From Azotobacter chroococcum (lineage in GTDB: Bacteria > Pseudomonadota > Gammaproteobacteria > Pseudomonadales > Pseudomonadaceae): a stretch of DNA of 64,000 nt. Below the pieces are notes generated by a model that was not told the origin of the DNA, made no database searches, and was given only the letters and a program-made list of their open reading frames with translations. This document shows, one piece after another, positions 51,855 to 60,168 of the stretch. A program made the position numbers and the translations under genes. Where the stretch lies: positions 62,001 through 126,000 of the forward strand of contig NZ_SMMU01000001.1 of NCBI RefSeq assembly GCF_004339665.1, given 5' to 3'. Position 1 is the first letter of the stretch, and every line of letters begins with the position of its first letter.

Positions 51855-52221
51855 ATGGAGAACACTCCCATCCGAGAGAATCTCATCCAAGCGCTCTCAC
51901 GCAGTGATGAGTCCACACGCACTGTACGTGCGGAAAGGATCGAGTGGCTTGCTCAACACGACTCCCGTCCTGCAAGCCTACTTCGGGGCAGTAGACACAC
52001 TCCGTCTCGTGGAAGAGGCGCGCGCCTGCTTCATTAGCGGCCACTTTGTAGCTTCTGTTCTGCTTTCAACATCGTTTGTCGAACATACTCTCGCGGATGA
52101 ATTCAATGAGCTCGACCTCATCAAAGGCAAGCCCACTCTTGAGTATATGATTAAACTAGCGCGAGAGCACTTGGGCTTGCCTAGCGACCTTCTTCATGAG
52201 AAATCCGGGCTAGAACACTAA
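51855..52221 (+). pseudogene. Cassette gene, frameshifted and truncated
   Basis: The ATG lies 5 bp after attC2 (MENTPIRENLIQALSRSDES). The sensible reading continues to IEWLAQH, then shifts frame near 51955-51975 and goes on VLQAYFGAVDTLRLVEEARA, FVASVLLSTSFVEHTLADEF to a stop at 52221. The protein resembles integron cassette proteins of unknown function that are longer; the missing 3' part may have been lost at the inverted repeat that follows. Family recall was not checked. Confidence 0.55.
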
Positions 52222-52234
52222 ATTTCTCGAAAGT

Positions 52235-52305
52235 GGCGGCCGCAAAAACTGAGTGCAACACCCGACCGTTTCGGCAAGGTATTGCACTCAGTTTTTGCGG
52301 CCGCC
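52235..52305. repeat. Perfect 24-bp inverted repeat after the truncated cassette
   Basis: Positions 52235-52258 pair perfectly with 52282-52305 around a 23-base loop. The outer arms begin GGCGGCCGC and include a run of five A (then T). It sits exactly where the last cassette gene is broken off and may be the footprint of an element or a strong terminator. Confidence 0.8.
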
Positions 52306-52310
52306 CACCC

Positions 52311-52475
52311 CTAGTGGCCTGTTTGGTTAGTTCAGTTAGTCAATTTCGGCGCCCATGGCCCCGATACTGCGTTGCCACCCCTCGCCATAGCCCTGCTATG
52401 ACTCGTCGCGGCGCCTTGTCTCGGAACCATGGTCATCCGAACTTGAGTTAACAAACTAACCGCACAGGCCACTAG
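52311..52475. mobile_element. MITE-like element with terminal inverted repeats and CTAG duplication
   Basis: A 165-bp unit (including the target duplication) is bounded by CTAG on both sides. Its ends are inverted repeats: TGGCCTGTTTGGTTAGTT on the left and the complement of TGGCCTGTGCGGTTAGTT on the right, differing at two central bases. Four-base CTAG target duplications fit IS5-type transposases. No transposase gene is present, so it would be moved in trans. It ends where direct repeat B of the ugd leader begins. Confidence 0.65.
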
Positions 52476-52518
52476 CAATCAACATGAACCGTAAGGAAGC
52501 ACGGCACCGGTCCATTCA
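52475..52518 (+). repeat. Direct repeat B of the ugd leader (right flank of islet)
   Basis: The partner of 49333-49375, with around six differences and one inserted base. It starts at the right end of the MITE-like element and ends about 25 bp before the ugd start, so it is probably the original leader sequence. Confidence 0.7.
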
Positions 52519-52541
52519 ACGCATATAAGAGAAGGATAACC

Positions 52542-53864
52542 ATGAAAGTCACCGTATTCGGAATCGGCTACGTCGGACTGGTGCAAAGCACCGTTCTGGC
52601 GGAAGTGGGTCACGACGTGCTGTGCGTCGATATCGACGAGGAAAAGATCGAGCGCCTGAGCCAGGGCCATGTGCCCCTGTACGAGCCGGGTCTGGAAACG
52701 CTGGTCCGGGAAAACCATGCCGCCGGCCGCCTCAACTTCACCACCGATGCCGCCGAGGGTGTCAGGCGCGGAGAGGTGCAGTTCATCGCCGTCGGCACCC
52801 CCGCCGACGAAGACGGCTCCGCCGACCTGAGATACGTGCTGGCCGTGGCGGAAACCATCGCCGAACACATGGAGCGCCACCAGGTCATCGTCGACAAGTC
52901 CACCGTTCCGGTGGGCACCGCCGACCGGGTCGCCGCCCGCGTCGCCGAGATCCTCGCCCGCCGGGGGCGCGAGGAGCTGACCTTCGCCGTGGTGTCCAAC
53001 CCCGAATTCCTCAAGGAAGGCTCGGCCGTCGCCGACTGCATGCGTCCCGACCGCATCGTCATCGGCACCACCAGCCGCGACGCCGAGGAAGTGATGCGCG
53101 AGCTGTACGCGCCCTTCAACCGCAACCACGAAAAGATCATCGTCATGGACCCGCACAGCGCCGAGCTGACCAAGTACGCCGCCAACTGCATGCTGGCGAC
53201 CAAGATCAGCTTCATGAACGAAATGGCCAGCCTGGCGGAGATGCTCGGTGCAGACATCGAGATGGTCCGCCGCGGCATCGGCTCCGACCCGCGCATCGGC
53301 TACGACTTCATCTACGCCGGCGCCGGCTATGGCGGCTCCTGCTTTCCCAAGGACGTGCAGGCGCTGATCCGCACCGCGGAGAACATCGACTTCGACGCCA
53401 AGTTGCTGAGGGCGGTGGCGCAGCGCAACAAGGAACAGAAGACCAGCCTGTACAAGAAGATCAGCCACCACTTCGAGGGCGACCTGCAGGGCCGGACCTT
53501 CGCCATCTGGGGACTGAGCTTCAAGCCCAGGACCGACGACATGCGCGAAGCGCCCAGCCGCACCCTGATGGAGGCGCTCTGGAACGCCGGCGCCCGGGTG
53601 CAGGCCTACGATCCGGAAGCCATGGAGGAGGCCCAGCGCCTGTATGGCAACCGCACCGAGCTGACCCTGTGCGGCACCAAGGAAGCCGCCCTGAAGGATG
53701 CCGACGCCCTGGTGATCGTCACCGACTGGCAGGCCTTCAAGGCCCCGGACTTCGAGTTCATCAGGCAGCAACTCAGACAGCCGCTGATCTTCGACGGGCG
53801 CAACCTGTTCGAACCGGGACGCCTGCAGAGAAAAGGCATCACCTACTACTCGATCGGCCGCTGA
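52542..53864 (+). CDS. ugd: UDP-glucose 6-dehydrogenase
   Basis: This 440-residue enzyme oxidises UDP-glucose to UDP-glucuronate. The NAD motif [16 protein letters not shown] is at residues 5-20, the STVPVGTAD block is near residue 125, and the catalytic Cys is in [11 protein letters not shown] near residue 270. The C-terminal domain includes [20 protein letters not shown]. An AGAGAAGGA precedes the ATG. It is the second nucleotide-sugar dehydrogenase of the locus, so the polymer probably contains glucuronate or a derivative besides HexNAcA. GC returns to the host level here. Confidence 0.96.
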   Translation: MKVTVFGIGYVGLVQSTVLAEVGHDVLCVDIDEEKIERLSQGHVPLYEPGLETLVRENHAAGRLNFTTDAAEGVRRGEVQFIAVGTPADEDGSADLRYVLAVAETIAEHMERHQVIVDKSTVPVGTADRVAARVAEILARRGREELTFAVVSNPEFLKEGSAVADCMRPDRIVIGTTSRDAEEVMRELYAPFNRNHEKIIVMDPHSAELTKYAANCMLATKISFMNEMASLAEMLGADIEMVRRGIGSDPRIGYDFIYAGAGYGGSCFPKDVQALIRTAENIDFDAKLLRAVAQRNKEQKTSLYKKISHHFEGDLQGRTFAIWGLSFKPRTDDMREAPSRTLMEALWNAGARVQAYDPEAMEEAQRLYGNRTELTLCGTKEAALKDADALVIVTDWQAFKAPDFEFIRQQLRQPLIFDGRNLFEPGRLQRKGITYYSIGR

Positions 53865-53898
53865 GTGGCGAAGACGTAATTCGTCAAGGTTGCAAGGC

Positions 53899-54810
53899 AT
53901 GCGCTCGAATCCCTTGGTCAGCATTTACATTCCGACTCACAACAGGGCCGAAAAACTCGAGCGCGCCTTGCGGTCGGTACTTAACCAGACCTATGAAAAT
54001 TACGAAATATTGATATGCGATGATGGCTCCACGGATAAAACGTGCGGATGGATTTCGAAACTGGCCGAAGACGATCCCAAAATCCGCTATTTCAGAAATC
54101 CAGACCCACGCGGTGCCTGCAGTGCACGCAACCTGGGAATCTTCGCCGCCCGCGGTGAATTCATTACCGGCCTGGATGACGACGACGAATTCCTCCCCGA
54201 GCGGCTTGAACGCCTGCTCCAGGTCTGGGACGACCAATACGCTTTTGTCTGCAGCAATTTCCTGAGCAAAAGGCCCGACCAGGAAGCCAAGCCGTACTAC
54301 GCCGCAGAAGAGTGCCGACTCACGCTCCAGCAACTGCTCTTCAAGAACCTGGCCTCCAATCAGGTACTGACCAGGACGGTTCGGCTGCAAAACATCGGCG
54401 GCTTCAGGGAGGGCGTCAGACGCCTGCAGGACTGGGACACCTGGCTGCGGCTGTGCAGCAGATACGGGGGAAAATTCTATCGGGAACGAACGCCTCTTTA
54501 CATCATGCATCACGATCACGAAGTCGATGCACTGCGAGTATCCCGAAACATCACACTGGATATAGCTCTCGAAGAACTGTGCGAAAGAAACAAGGATATT
54601 TATGACGAGACATCCAGTTATCTCCTGACCTCTTACGCAAGACTGATCAGAAAGGAGTTCTCCCTGACAGACATGTGGAAGAACACGCTGTACAAGAAAA
54701 ACACCACGCCCATACGCGCCTACGTGCGACAGCACATGAGCAAGTGCCGAAACAGACTGAGCCCCCTTCTGCACCAGACACTGAAAAACCTGGGACTCAA
54801 GCCGGACTGA
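53899..54810 (+). CDS. Family 2 glycosyltransferase
   Basis: A 303-residue GT-A transferase. The start at the ATG at 53899 (MRSNPLVSIYIPTHNRAEKL) is preceded by AAGG; an upstream TTG is less likely. It shows the GT2 pattern: VSIYIPTHNRAEKLERALRS, ILICDDGSTDKT, the nucleotide-sugar site GACSARNLGIFAARGEFI and the DxD-like motif LDDDDEF. The acceptor region LQDWDTWLRL is typical. The C-terminal part is more AT-rich and basic. Specificity unknown. Confidence 0.9.
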   Translation: MRSNPLVSIYIPTHNRAEKLERALRSVLNQTYENYEILICDDGSTDKTCGWISKLAEDDPKIRYFRNPDPRGACSARNLGIFAARGEFITGLDDDDEFLPERLERLLQVWDDQYAFVCSNFLSKRPDQEAKPYYAAEECRLTLQQLLFKNLASNQVLTRTVRLQNIGGFREGVRRLQDWDTWLRLCSRYGGKFYRERTPLYIMHHDHEVDALRVSRNITLDIALEELCERNKDIYDETSSYLLTSYARLIRKEFSLTDMWKNTLYKKNTTPIRAYVRQHMSKCRNRLSPLLHQTLKNLGLKPD

Positions 54811-54844
54811 GAAAAACCTTACACCACTTCAAGAACCAATCGAC

Positions 54845-55675
54845 ATGGACCAGACCAGCACAGCCATACGCAAAAAAATAGCCATATATACGGCTATAAC
54901 GGCAGGCTACGACCATCTCGAAGAGCCGACCTACAAGTCCACAGCAGAAAACATCGACTACCTGGCTTTCACCGACTGCGATATCCGCTCCCGATTCTGG
55001 AAGATAATTCCTCTCGATGACAAGTACTCGCACCTGGACAGCGTCAGGAAAGCAAGAAAGCTCAAGATAATCGGACATCCGGCCCTCGACGATTACGACT
55101 ACACCCTATGGATAGATGGGAATATCGACATAATAGGCAACATCAATGAGCTGCTCCATCTGCTGGACGAGCATGACCTGGTTACCTTCAAGCACCCCAG
55201 CAGAAACTGCATCTACGATGAGGCCATGGCCTGCCTGAGGCGCAAAAAGGATTCTATCGATGCCGTGAAGGAGCAAGTCGAATTCCTGAAAAGACAAGGC
55301 TACCCGGAAAACAATGGACTGATTGAAAGCAACGTCCTGCTCAGAAAAAAGACCGCAGCACTGGAACAGGCCATGAACGCCTGGTGGGAAATGGTGCTTA
55401 ATCGAAGCCGGCGAGACCAGCTTTCCTTCAACTATATAGCATTCAAGCACAACCTCAACTTCACTGTCATGGGCGACGACAACGCACGCGGCAATAGCAA
55501 ATACTTTTCCTTCCGGGAAAAACATCTCCGCCGCCCTCCGGCCGAACGCTATTCCTGCCACTACCGTTACTCGACGTATCGGGCGACATTCTACATGCGC
55601 AAAGCCTGCAGAAAGATAATCAGGCACCTGACCAGCCTGATCTACATCGGCCCCAATGGCGCACAATCGAAATAA
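54845..55675 (+). CDS. TOD1/MUCI70-like glycosyltransferase (DUF616)
   Basis: A 276-residue protein of the DUF616 (TOD1/MUCI70) type. Family features are the opening KKIAIYTAITAGYDHLEEP, the DYLAFTD block, DSVRKARKLKIIGHPALDDY, the DxD-like LWIDGNIDI and HPSRNCIYDEA. A positively charged C-terminus may bind the membrane surface. In polysaccharide loci it acts as a transferase of unknown specificity. It is part of the AT-richer segment between ugd and the GT4 genes. Confidence 0.85.
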   Translation: MDQTSTAIRKKIAIYTAITAGYDHLEEPTYKSTAENIDYLAFTDCDIRSRFWKIIPLDDKYSHLDSVRKARKLKIIGHPALDDYDYTLWIDGNIDIIGNINELLHLLDEHDLVTFKHPSRNCIYDEAMACLRRKKDSIDAVKEQVEFLKRQGYPENNGLIESNVLLRKKTAALEQAMNAWWEMVLNRSRRDQLSFNYIAFKHNLNFTVMGDDNARGNSKYFSFREKHLRRPPAERYSCHYRYSTYRATFYMRKACRKIIRHLTSLIYIGPNGAQSK

Positions 55676-55714
55676 GCGGATAACACAACTAATCACAGGA
55701 CTCTCAAGCAAGCC

Positions 55715-56680
55715 ATGAAAATTTCCATTGCCATGGCCACCTACAATGGATCGCGCTATCTGCCGGAGCAGCTGGACAGTTTTCTCCGCCAGACCCGGCA
55801 GCCCGATGAACTGGTGGTCTGCGACGACTGCTCCCAGGACGGGACCCTCGCCATCCTGACGGACTTCCAGAAGCGGGCTCCGTTTCCCGTGTTCATTTCT
55901 CGGAACGAAAAGAACCTGGGCTTCATAAAGAACTTCGAGCGGGCGCTCTCGCTGTGCACGGGAGAAATCATCTTCCTGAGCGATCAGGATGATGTCTGGC
56001 TGGAAAACAAGCTGGAAACCATAGAAAAGACCTTTCTTGCCCACCCCGAAAAAATGATCGTCACCAACGATCAGAGAATTGCCAGTCAAGACCTGCAATC
56101 CTCCACCGGCACCACCCTGGAAAACATCCGCGCCCTTGGCCTTGAAAAGTCCTACATGAAAGCCGGCTGCTGCACGGCGCTCAGAAAATCCTGGCTCGAA
56201 GTCGTGCTGCCCATTCCGGTCGAGATCGGAACGCACGATGCCTGGATCAATAGCATCGGTGACTTCTGCAAACTCCGGGTGATCGTGGAGCAGCCGCTGC
56301 AGATTTACCGAAGACATGAAAAAAACACCTCGCACAGCCTCACCAGCAGCGCCGGAAAGCTCTCCCGGCTGAGCAAGCTCACCCACTACGGCATCCGGGA
56401 TGCCAGCGGCGGCTGGAAGCACCAGATAATCGCCACGAACCTGTACATAGGCAGGCTCAAAAAAAGGGCTCGCCAATTGAAGGCCCTGGGCGCCGGCGAA
56501 TTCGTCGAGCAAACGATTGCCGCCCTGCAAGGCAAGCTCCCGGCACTCGAAAAACGTCTCGAGATCGCCTCGCGCCCGCGCTGGCGCCGCCCTCCGGAAC
56601 TGCTGCGCTTCTGGCTGTCGGGCGGCTACCGGAATTTCGCCGGCTGGAAAAGCGCCCTCAAGGACATGGTCCGGCCATGA
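55715..56680 (+). CDS. Family 2 glycosyltransferase, second of a paralogous pair
   Basis: A 321-residue paralogue of the gene at 48327: MKISIAMATYNGSRYLPEQL, VVCDDCSQDGTLAIL, FLSDQDDVWLENKL and RRHEKNTSHSL align, as does the C-terminal LSGGYRNFAGWKSALKD. GT2 fold with a rhamnosyl- or related transferase-like pattern. The last four bases overlap the next gene. The duplication straddles the islet and ugd. Confidence 0.9.
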   Translation: MKISIAMATYNGSRYLPEQLDSFLRQTRQPDELVVCDDCSQDGTLAILTDFQKRAPFPVFISRNEKNLGFIKNFERALSLCTGEIIFLSDQDDVWLENKLETIEKTFLAHPEKMIVTNDQRIASQDLQSSTGTTLENIRALGLEKSYMKAGCCTALRKSWLEVVLPIPVEIGTHDAWINSIGDFCKLRVIVEQPLQIYRRHEKNTSHSLTSSAGKLSRLSKLTHYGIRDASGGWKHQIIATNLYIGRLKKRARQLKALGAGEFVEQTIAALQGKLPALEKRLEIASRPRWRRPPELLRFWLSGGYRNFAGWKSALKDMVRP

Positions 56681-57819
56681 CGCTCGCCACCCAGCGCCCA
56701 TCGGTCCTCCACCTGCTCACCTCGCTGAATTTCGGTGGCGTCGAAAAGCGCATGGAGCTTCTGGCCGAACAGCCCACGGGGGACATGCAGCACCTGTTCT
56801 GCGCCATCGGCGGCGGCGGCGCTGCGGAGCGTCGCCTGAAAGCCCTGGGAGCCCCGGTCCAGTGCCTGCAGCAGCCGGTGAGGATTCCCAGCCCGGCCGC
56901 CATCCTCGCCCTGTTCCGGCTGTTCCGGCAGCTGCGCCCGACGGTGGTGCACAGCCATGGCGCCGAGGCCAATTTCCACGGTCTGATCGCCGCCCGGCTG
57001 GCCGGCGTGCCGGTGCGGGTCGGCGAGGAGATCGGCATCCCGGCGCACAGCGGGCGGGCTCGCCGGGTGTTCCGCCAGCTCTACCGCTGCGCCCACTGCG
57101 TCATCGGCATCTCCGATGCGGTGACCGGCTGGCTGGTCGAGAGCGGCGAGGTGCCGCCGGCCAAGGCGGTACGGGTCTACAACCCGGTCAAGCTGCCGGT
57201 CGAACGCAGCGGGCAGGCCGCGACGCCGGGAGCGCTGCGCGTCGGCTTCGTCGGCCGCCTGGAAGCCGTCAAGAACCCCCTGGCGCTGGTCGAGGCCGCC
57301 GACCTGCTGCTGGCCCGCGGCATTCCCGTGGAACTCTGGCTGATCGGCGAAGGGCGCGAGCGCGCACGCCTCGAAGCCGCCATCCGCGCGCAGGAACTGG
57401 ACGAGTGCGTACACCTGCCGGGCTACCAGCCGCATCCCGACGAGTACGTGCGCCAGTGCCATGTCTACGTCCAGCCCTCGCGCTCCGAAGGCTTCGGCCT
57501 GGCGCTGGTCGAAGCCATGGGTTGCGGCGTTCCGGTCATCGCCACCGCAGTAGGTGGCGCGCCGGAGATCGTCGAACCCGGCGTTACCGGCTGGCTGCTG
57601 CCGGAAACGACACCCAGCGCCCTCGCCACTGTCCTCGAAGAAGCCTGGCGGCTCGGCCCGGAGCAGCTGAGGGCCATGGGCCTGCGGGCCCGGAGCGCGG
57701 TCGCGGGGCGCTTCGAGCCCGCCGAGTACAAGAGCCGGCTGGAAGCCCTGTACCGGCAATTCGCTCCTCGCAAGGCCAAAGGCGAACATGGACAAGATAC
57801 GGATTCTGCACTGTCTTGA
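56677..57819 (+). CDS. Family 4 glycosyltransferase
   Basis: A 380-residue GT-B transferase. The N-terminal motif is HLLTSLNFGGVEKRMELLAE and the donor-binding C-terminal domain has VGFVGRLEAVKNPLALVEA, the Glu motif PSRSEGFGLALVEAMGCGVP and VGGAPEIVEPGVTGWL. It starts inside the previous gene (4-bp overlap) and overlaps the next gene by 32 bp. The C-terminus KGEHGQDTDSALS lies in that overlap and may be dispensable. Sugar specificity unknown. Confidence 0.93.
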   Translation: MTLATQRPSVLHLLTSLNFGGVEKRMELLAEQPTGDMQHLFCAIGGGGAAERRLKALGAPVQCLQQPVRIPSPAAILALFRLFRQLRPTVVHSHGAEANFHGLIAARLAGVPVRVGEEIGIPAHSGRARRVFRQLYRCAHCVIGISDAVTGWLVESGEVPPAKAVRVYNPVKLPVERSGQAATPGALRVGFVGRLEAVKNPLALVEAADLLLARGIPVELWLIGEGRERARLEAAIRAQELDECVHLPGYQPHPDEYVRQCHVYVQPSRSEGFGLALVEAMGCGVPVIATAVGGAPEIVEPGVTGWLLPETTPSALATVLEEAWRLGPEQLRAMGLRARSAVAGRFEPAEYKSRLEALYRQFAPRKAKGEHGQDTDSALS

Positions 57820-58918
57820 GACGGTCGGCTCCGGCGGCGTCGAACAGCGTCGCCTGACCCTGGCCCGCCAGCTGGACAGCGCGCGCTACGAGCAGTCGCT
57901 GGTCTGCACCAAGGCCGTGGGCGCCCTGCCGGCGCGCTTCGCCGAGGCGGGCTGCCCGCTGCATGCCGTCGGGGTGTTCCGCGGCGTGCTGGACCGCGAG
58001 CCCTACCGGCAGGCCCTGCGCGTGGTGCGCGAGTTCCGCCCGCACATCATCCACGGCGCGGTGTTCGAGGGCGTCTCCCTGGCCACCATCCTCGGCCGGC
58101 TCGCCCGGGTGCCGGTGATCATCGGCGAGGAAACTTCCGACCCCGTCAACCGCCGCTGGCGCGGTCACCTGCTGCTGCGTCTGCTCGGCGCCCTGAGCCA
58201 CCAGATGGTGGCGGTGTCCCCCGCCGTCGAGCAGTACCTGCTCAGGCGCCTGCATCTCCCGCGCAGCAAGGTCACCCTGATCAACAACGGCGTGGCCGAG
58301 ATGGCGCCGCCCGACGAGAACCAGATCCGCGCGCTGCGCGAGCAGTTCGAGCTGGCGCCGGAACACTTCGTGATCGGCACCGTCGGCCGCCTGCTCGATC
58401 GCCACAAGCGCGTCAGCGACCTGATCCGGGCGCTGGCCGCGCTGCTTCCGGCCTGCCCCGAGGCGCGCCTGCTGATCGTCGGCCGCGGGCCGGACGAAGG
58501 CATGCTGCGCGAACTGGCCGGCCAGCTCGGCGTCGCCGCCCAGGTGCGCTTCGCCGGCTACCAGGCCGATCCGCAGCCCTGCTACGCGCTCATGGACGTC
58601 TTCGCCCTGGCCTCGGCCATGGAGGCCTTCGGCCTGGTGCTGGTCGAGGCGATGCAGGCCGGACTGCCGGTGGTGGCGACCCGGGTGGGCGGCATCCCCG
58701 GCGTGGTCGACGAGGGCGCAAGCGGCCTGCTGGTGCCTCCCGGCCAGCCGCAGGCGCTCGCCGAGGCCATCCTGTCGCTGCGGCGCGACCCCGCCCGGCG
58801 CCAGAGCATGGGACGGGCCGGCCAGGCCCTGGCCACAACCAATTTCGGCGCGGAACGCTACGTCCGCGACGTCGACCACCTCTACCGGCGGCTCGCCGCG
58901 CAGCACATCGGCCCATGA
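57788..58918 (+). CDS. Family 4 glycosyltransferase
   Basis: A 376-residue GT4 enzyme beginning MDKIRILHCLETVGSGGVEQ. The C-terminal Rossmann domain has IGTVGRLLDRHKRVSDLIRA, AFGLVLVEAMQAGLPVVATR (EX7E-type) and VGGIPGVVDEGASGLLVPPG. It overlaps both neighbours (32 bp and 4 bp), typical of one translationally coupled operon. Closest in style to transferases of capsule and teichuronic-type polymers; specificity not assignable. Confidence 0.93.
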   Translation: MDKIRILHCLETVGSGGVEQRRLTLARQLDSARYEQSLVCTKAVGALPARFAEAGCPLHAVGVFRGVLDREPYRQALRVVREFRPHIIHGAVFEGVSLATILGRLARVPVIIGEETSDPVNRRWRGHLLLRLLGALSHQMVAVSPAVEQYLLRRLHLPRSKVTLINNGVAEMAPPDENQIRALREQFELAPEHFVIGTVGRLLDRHKRVSDLIRALAALLPACPEARLLIVGRGPDEGMLRELAGQLGVAAQVRFAGYQADPQPCYALMDVFALASAMEAFGLVLVEAMQAGLPVVATRVGGIPGVVDEGASGLLVPPGQPQALAEAILSLRRDPARRQSMGRAGQALATTNFGAERYVRDVDHLYRRLAAQHIGP

Positions 58919-60168
58919 ACATCCTCTTCGTCACCTGGGACGGCCCGCAGGTCACCTACCTGGAAAGCCTGTTCCTGCCGATCTTCCAGCGCCTGGCCGG
59001 CATGGGGCTGCACGTCCATGTCCTGCAGTTCACCTGGGGCGACGAGCCGCTCATCGAGCAGCGCCGCCAGGCCTGCCGACAGGCCGGGCTGGCCTACCGG
59101 GCGCAGCGGATCTGGCGCCGCCCCCGCGCCCTCGGCGGCCTGCTGACCGCGCTCGAGGGCGCCCGGCTGATCCGCCGGGCGATCTGCGAGCAGCGCATCG
59201 ACGCGGTGATGCCGCGCAGCACGCTGCCGGCCCTGGCCACCCTGCTGGCGCTGCGCGGCCGCGCCGTGCCGATGGTCTTCGATGCCGACGGCCTGCCCCT
59301 GGACGAGCGCGTCGAGTTCGCCGGCCAGTCGCCGTCCGGCCTGATCCAGCGCCTGCTGCGCGACGTCGAGGCCCAGGCCGTGCGCCAGGCCGACCGCGTG
59401 CTGACCCGCTCGCGGCAGGCGGTGGAGATCCTCCTGGCTCGGGCCGGCGCCGGCATCTCGCCCGGCAAGTTCCAGGTGGTCGGCAACGGCCGCGACACCG
59501 AACGCTTCAGCCCGGGAGACGTAGCCTCGCGCCGGCGGATGCGCGAACAGCTGGGGCTGGCCGCCGAGGCGCCGCTGCTGGTCTACGCCGGCTCGCTCGG
59601 CCCGCAGTACTGCCTGGAGGAAATGTTCCACCTGTTCGAGCAGGTCCGGCAGATCCGCACCGATGCACGCCTGCTCGTCCTGAGCGGTTCGCCGGAAGCC
59701 CTGCAACCCCTGCTGGAGCGCTTCGCCGCGCTGGCGCCGGCGGTGTCCAGCCTGAGCCTGCCGGGACATGCGGTGCCGGCCTACCTGGCCTGCGCCGACC
59801 TGGGCCTGGCGCTGCGCCGGAGCAGCTTCTCGATGCGCGCCGTGGCGCCGATCAAGCTCGGCGAGTACCTGCTCTGCGGCCTGCCGGTGCTGGCCAGCCC
59901 CGGCATCGGCGACACTGACGCCATCGCCGCCAGCGCCGGACGGCTGCTGGCCGGGCTGGACGACGCCGAGCTGGCGCGGGCGGCCCGCTGGTTCTGCGAC
60001 GAGGTCCTGCCGCAGCGGGAGGGCTTGCGTGAGCACTGCCGGAACACGGGCCTGCGCCACTTTTCCCTGGAAGCCTGCGCCAATGCCTATGCGGCGGCCC
60101 TGATGCCCCTGCGGACGCCCGTGCAGGCGCCGCTGCCCGACGGCCGTCCCTGCGGAGAACCGAGATGA
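58915..60168 (+). CDS. Glycosyltransferase, GT4-like
   Basis: A 417-residue GT-B protein: MNILFVTWDGPQVTYLESLF, a middle DADGLPLDERVEF block, QADRVLTRSRQAVEIL, and the donor domain beginning LLVYAGSLGPQYCLEEMF. The C-terminal motif MRAVAPIKLGEYLLCGLPVLASP carries the conserved Glu. The motif YLACADLGLALRRSS resembles WbnK- and WcaC-like transferases. It has 4-bp overlaps at both ends. Specificity is unknown. Confidence 0.87.
   Translation: MNILFVTWDGPQVTYLESLFLPIFQRLAGMGLHVHVLQFTWGDEPLIEQRRQACRQAGLAYRAQRIWRRPRALGGLLTALEGARLIRRAICEQRIDAVMPRSTLPALATLLALRGRAVPMVFDADGLPLDERVEFAGQSPSGLIQRLLRDVEAQAVRQADRVLTRSRQAVEILLARAGAGISPGKFQVVGNGRDTERFSPGDVASRRRMREQLGLAAEAPLLVYAGSLGPQYCLEEMFHLFEQVRQIRTDARLLVLSGSPEALQPLLERFAALAPAVSSLSLPGHAVPAYLACADLGLALRRSSFSMRAVAPIKLGEYLLCGLPVLASPGIGDTDAIAASAGRLLAGLDDAELARAARWFCDEVLPQREGLREHCRNTGLRHFSLEACANAYAAALMPLRTPVQAPLPDGRPCGEPR

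Noticed and set aside
49612-52475. CRISPR array or phage island as explanation of the islet
   Set aside because: No regularly spaced repeats, no integrase, capsid or tRNA attachment site; attC sites and a MITE explain the structure better.
52479-53924. 481-codon minus-strand frame opposite ugd
   Set aside because: Antisense shadow of a conserved enzyme with intact catalytic motifs.
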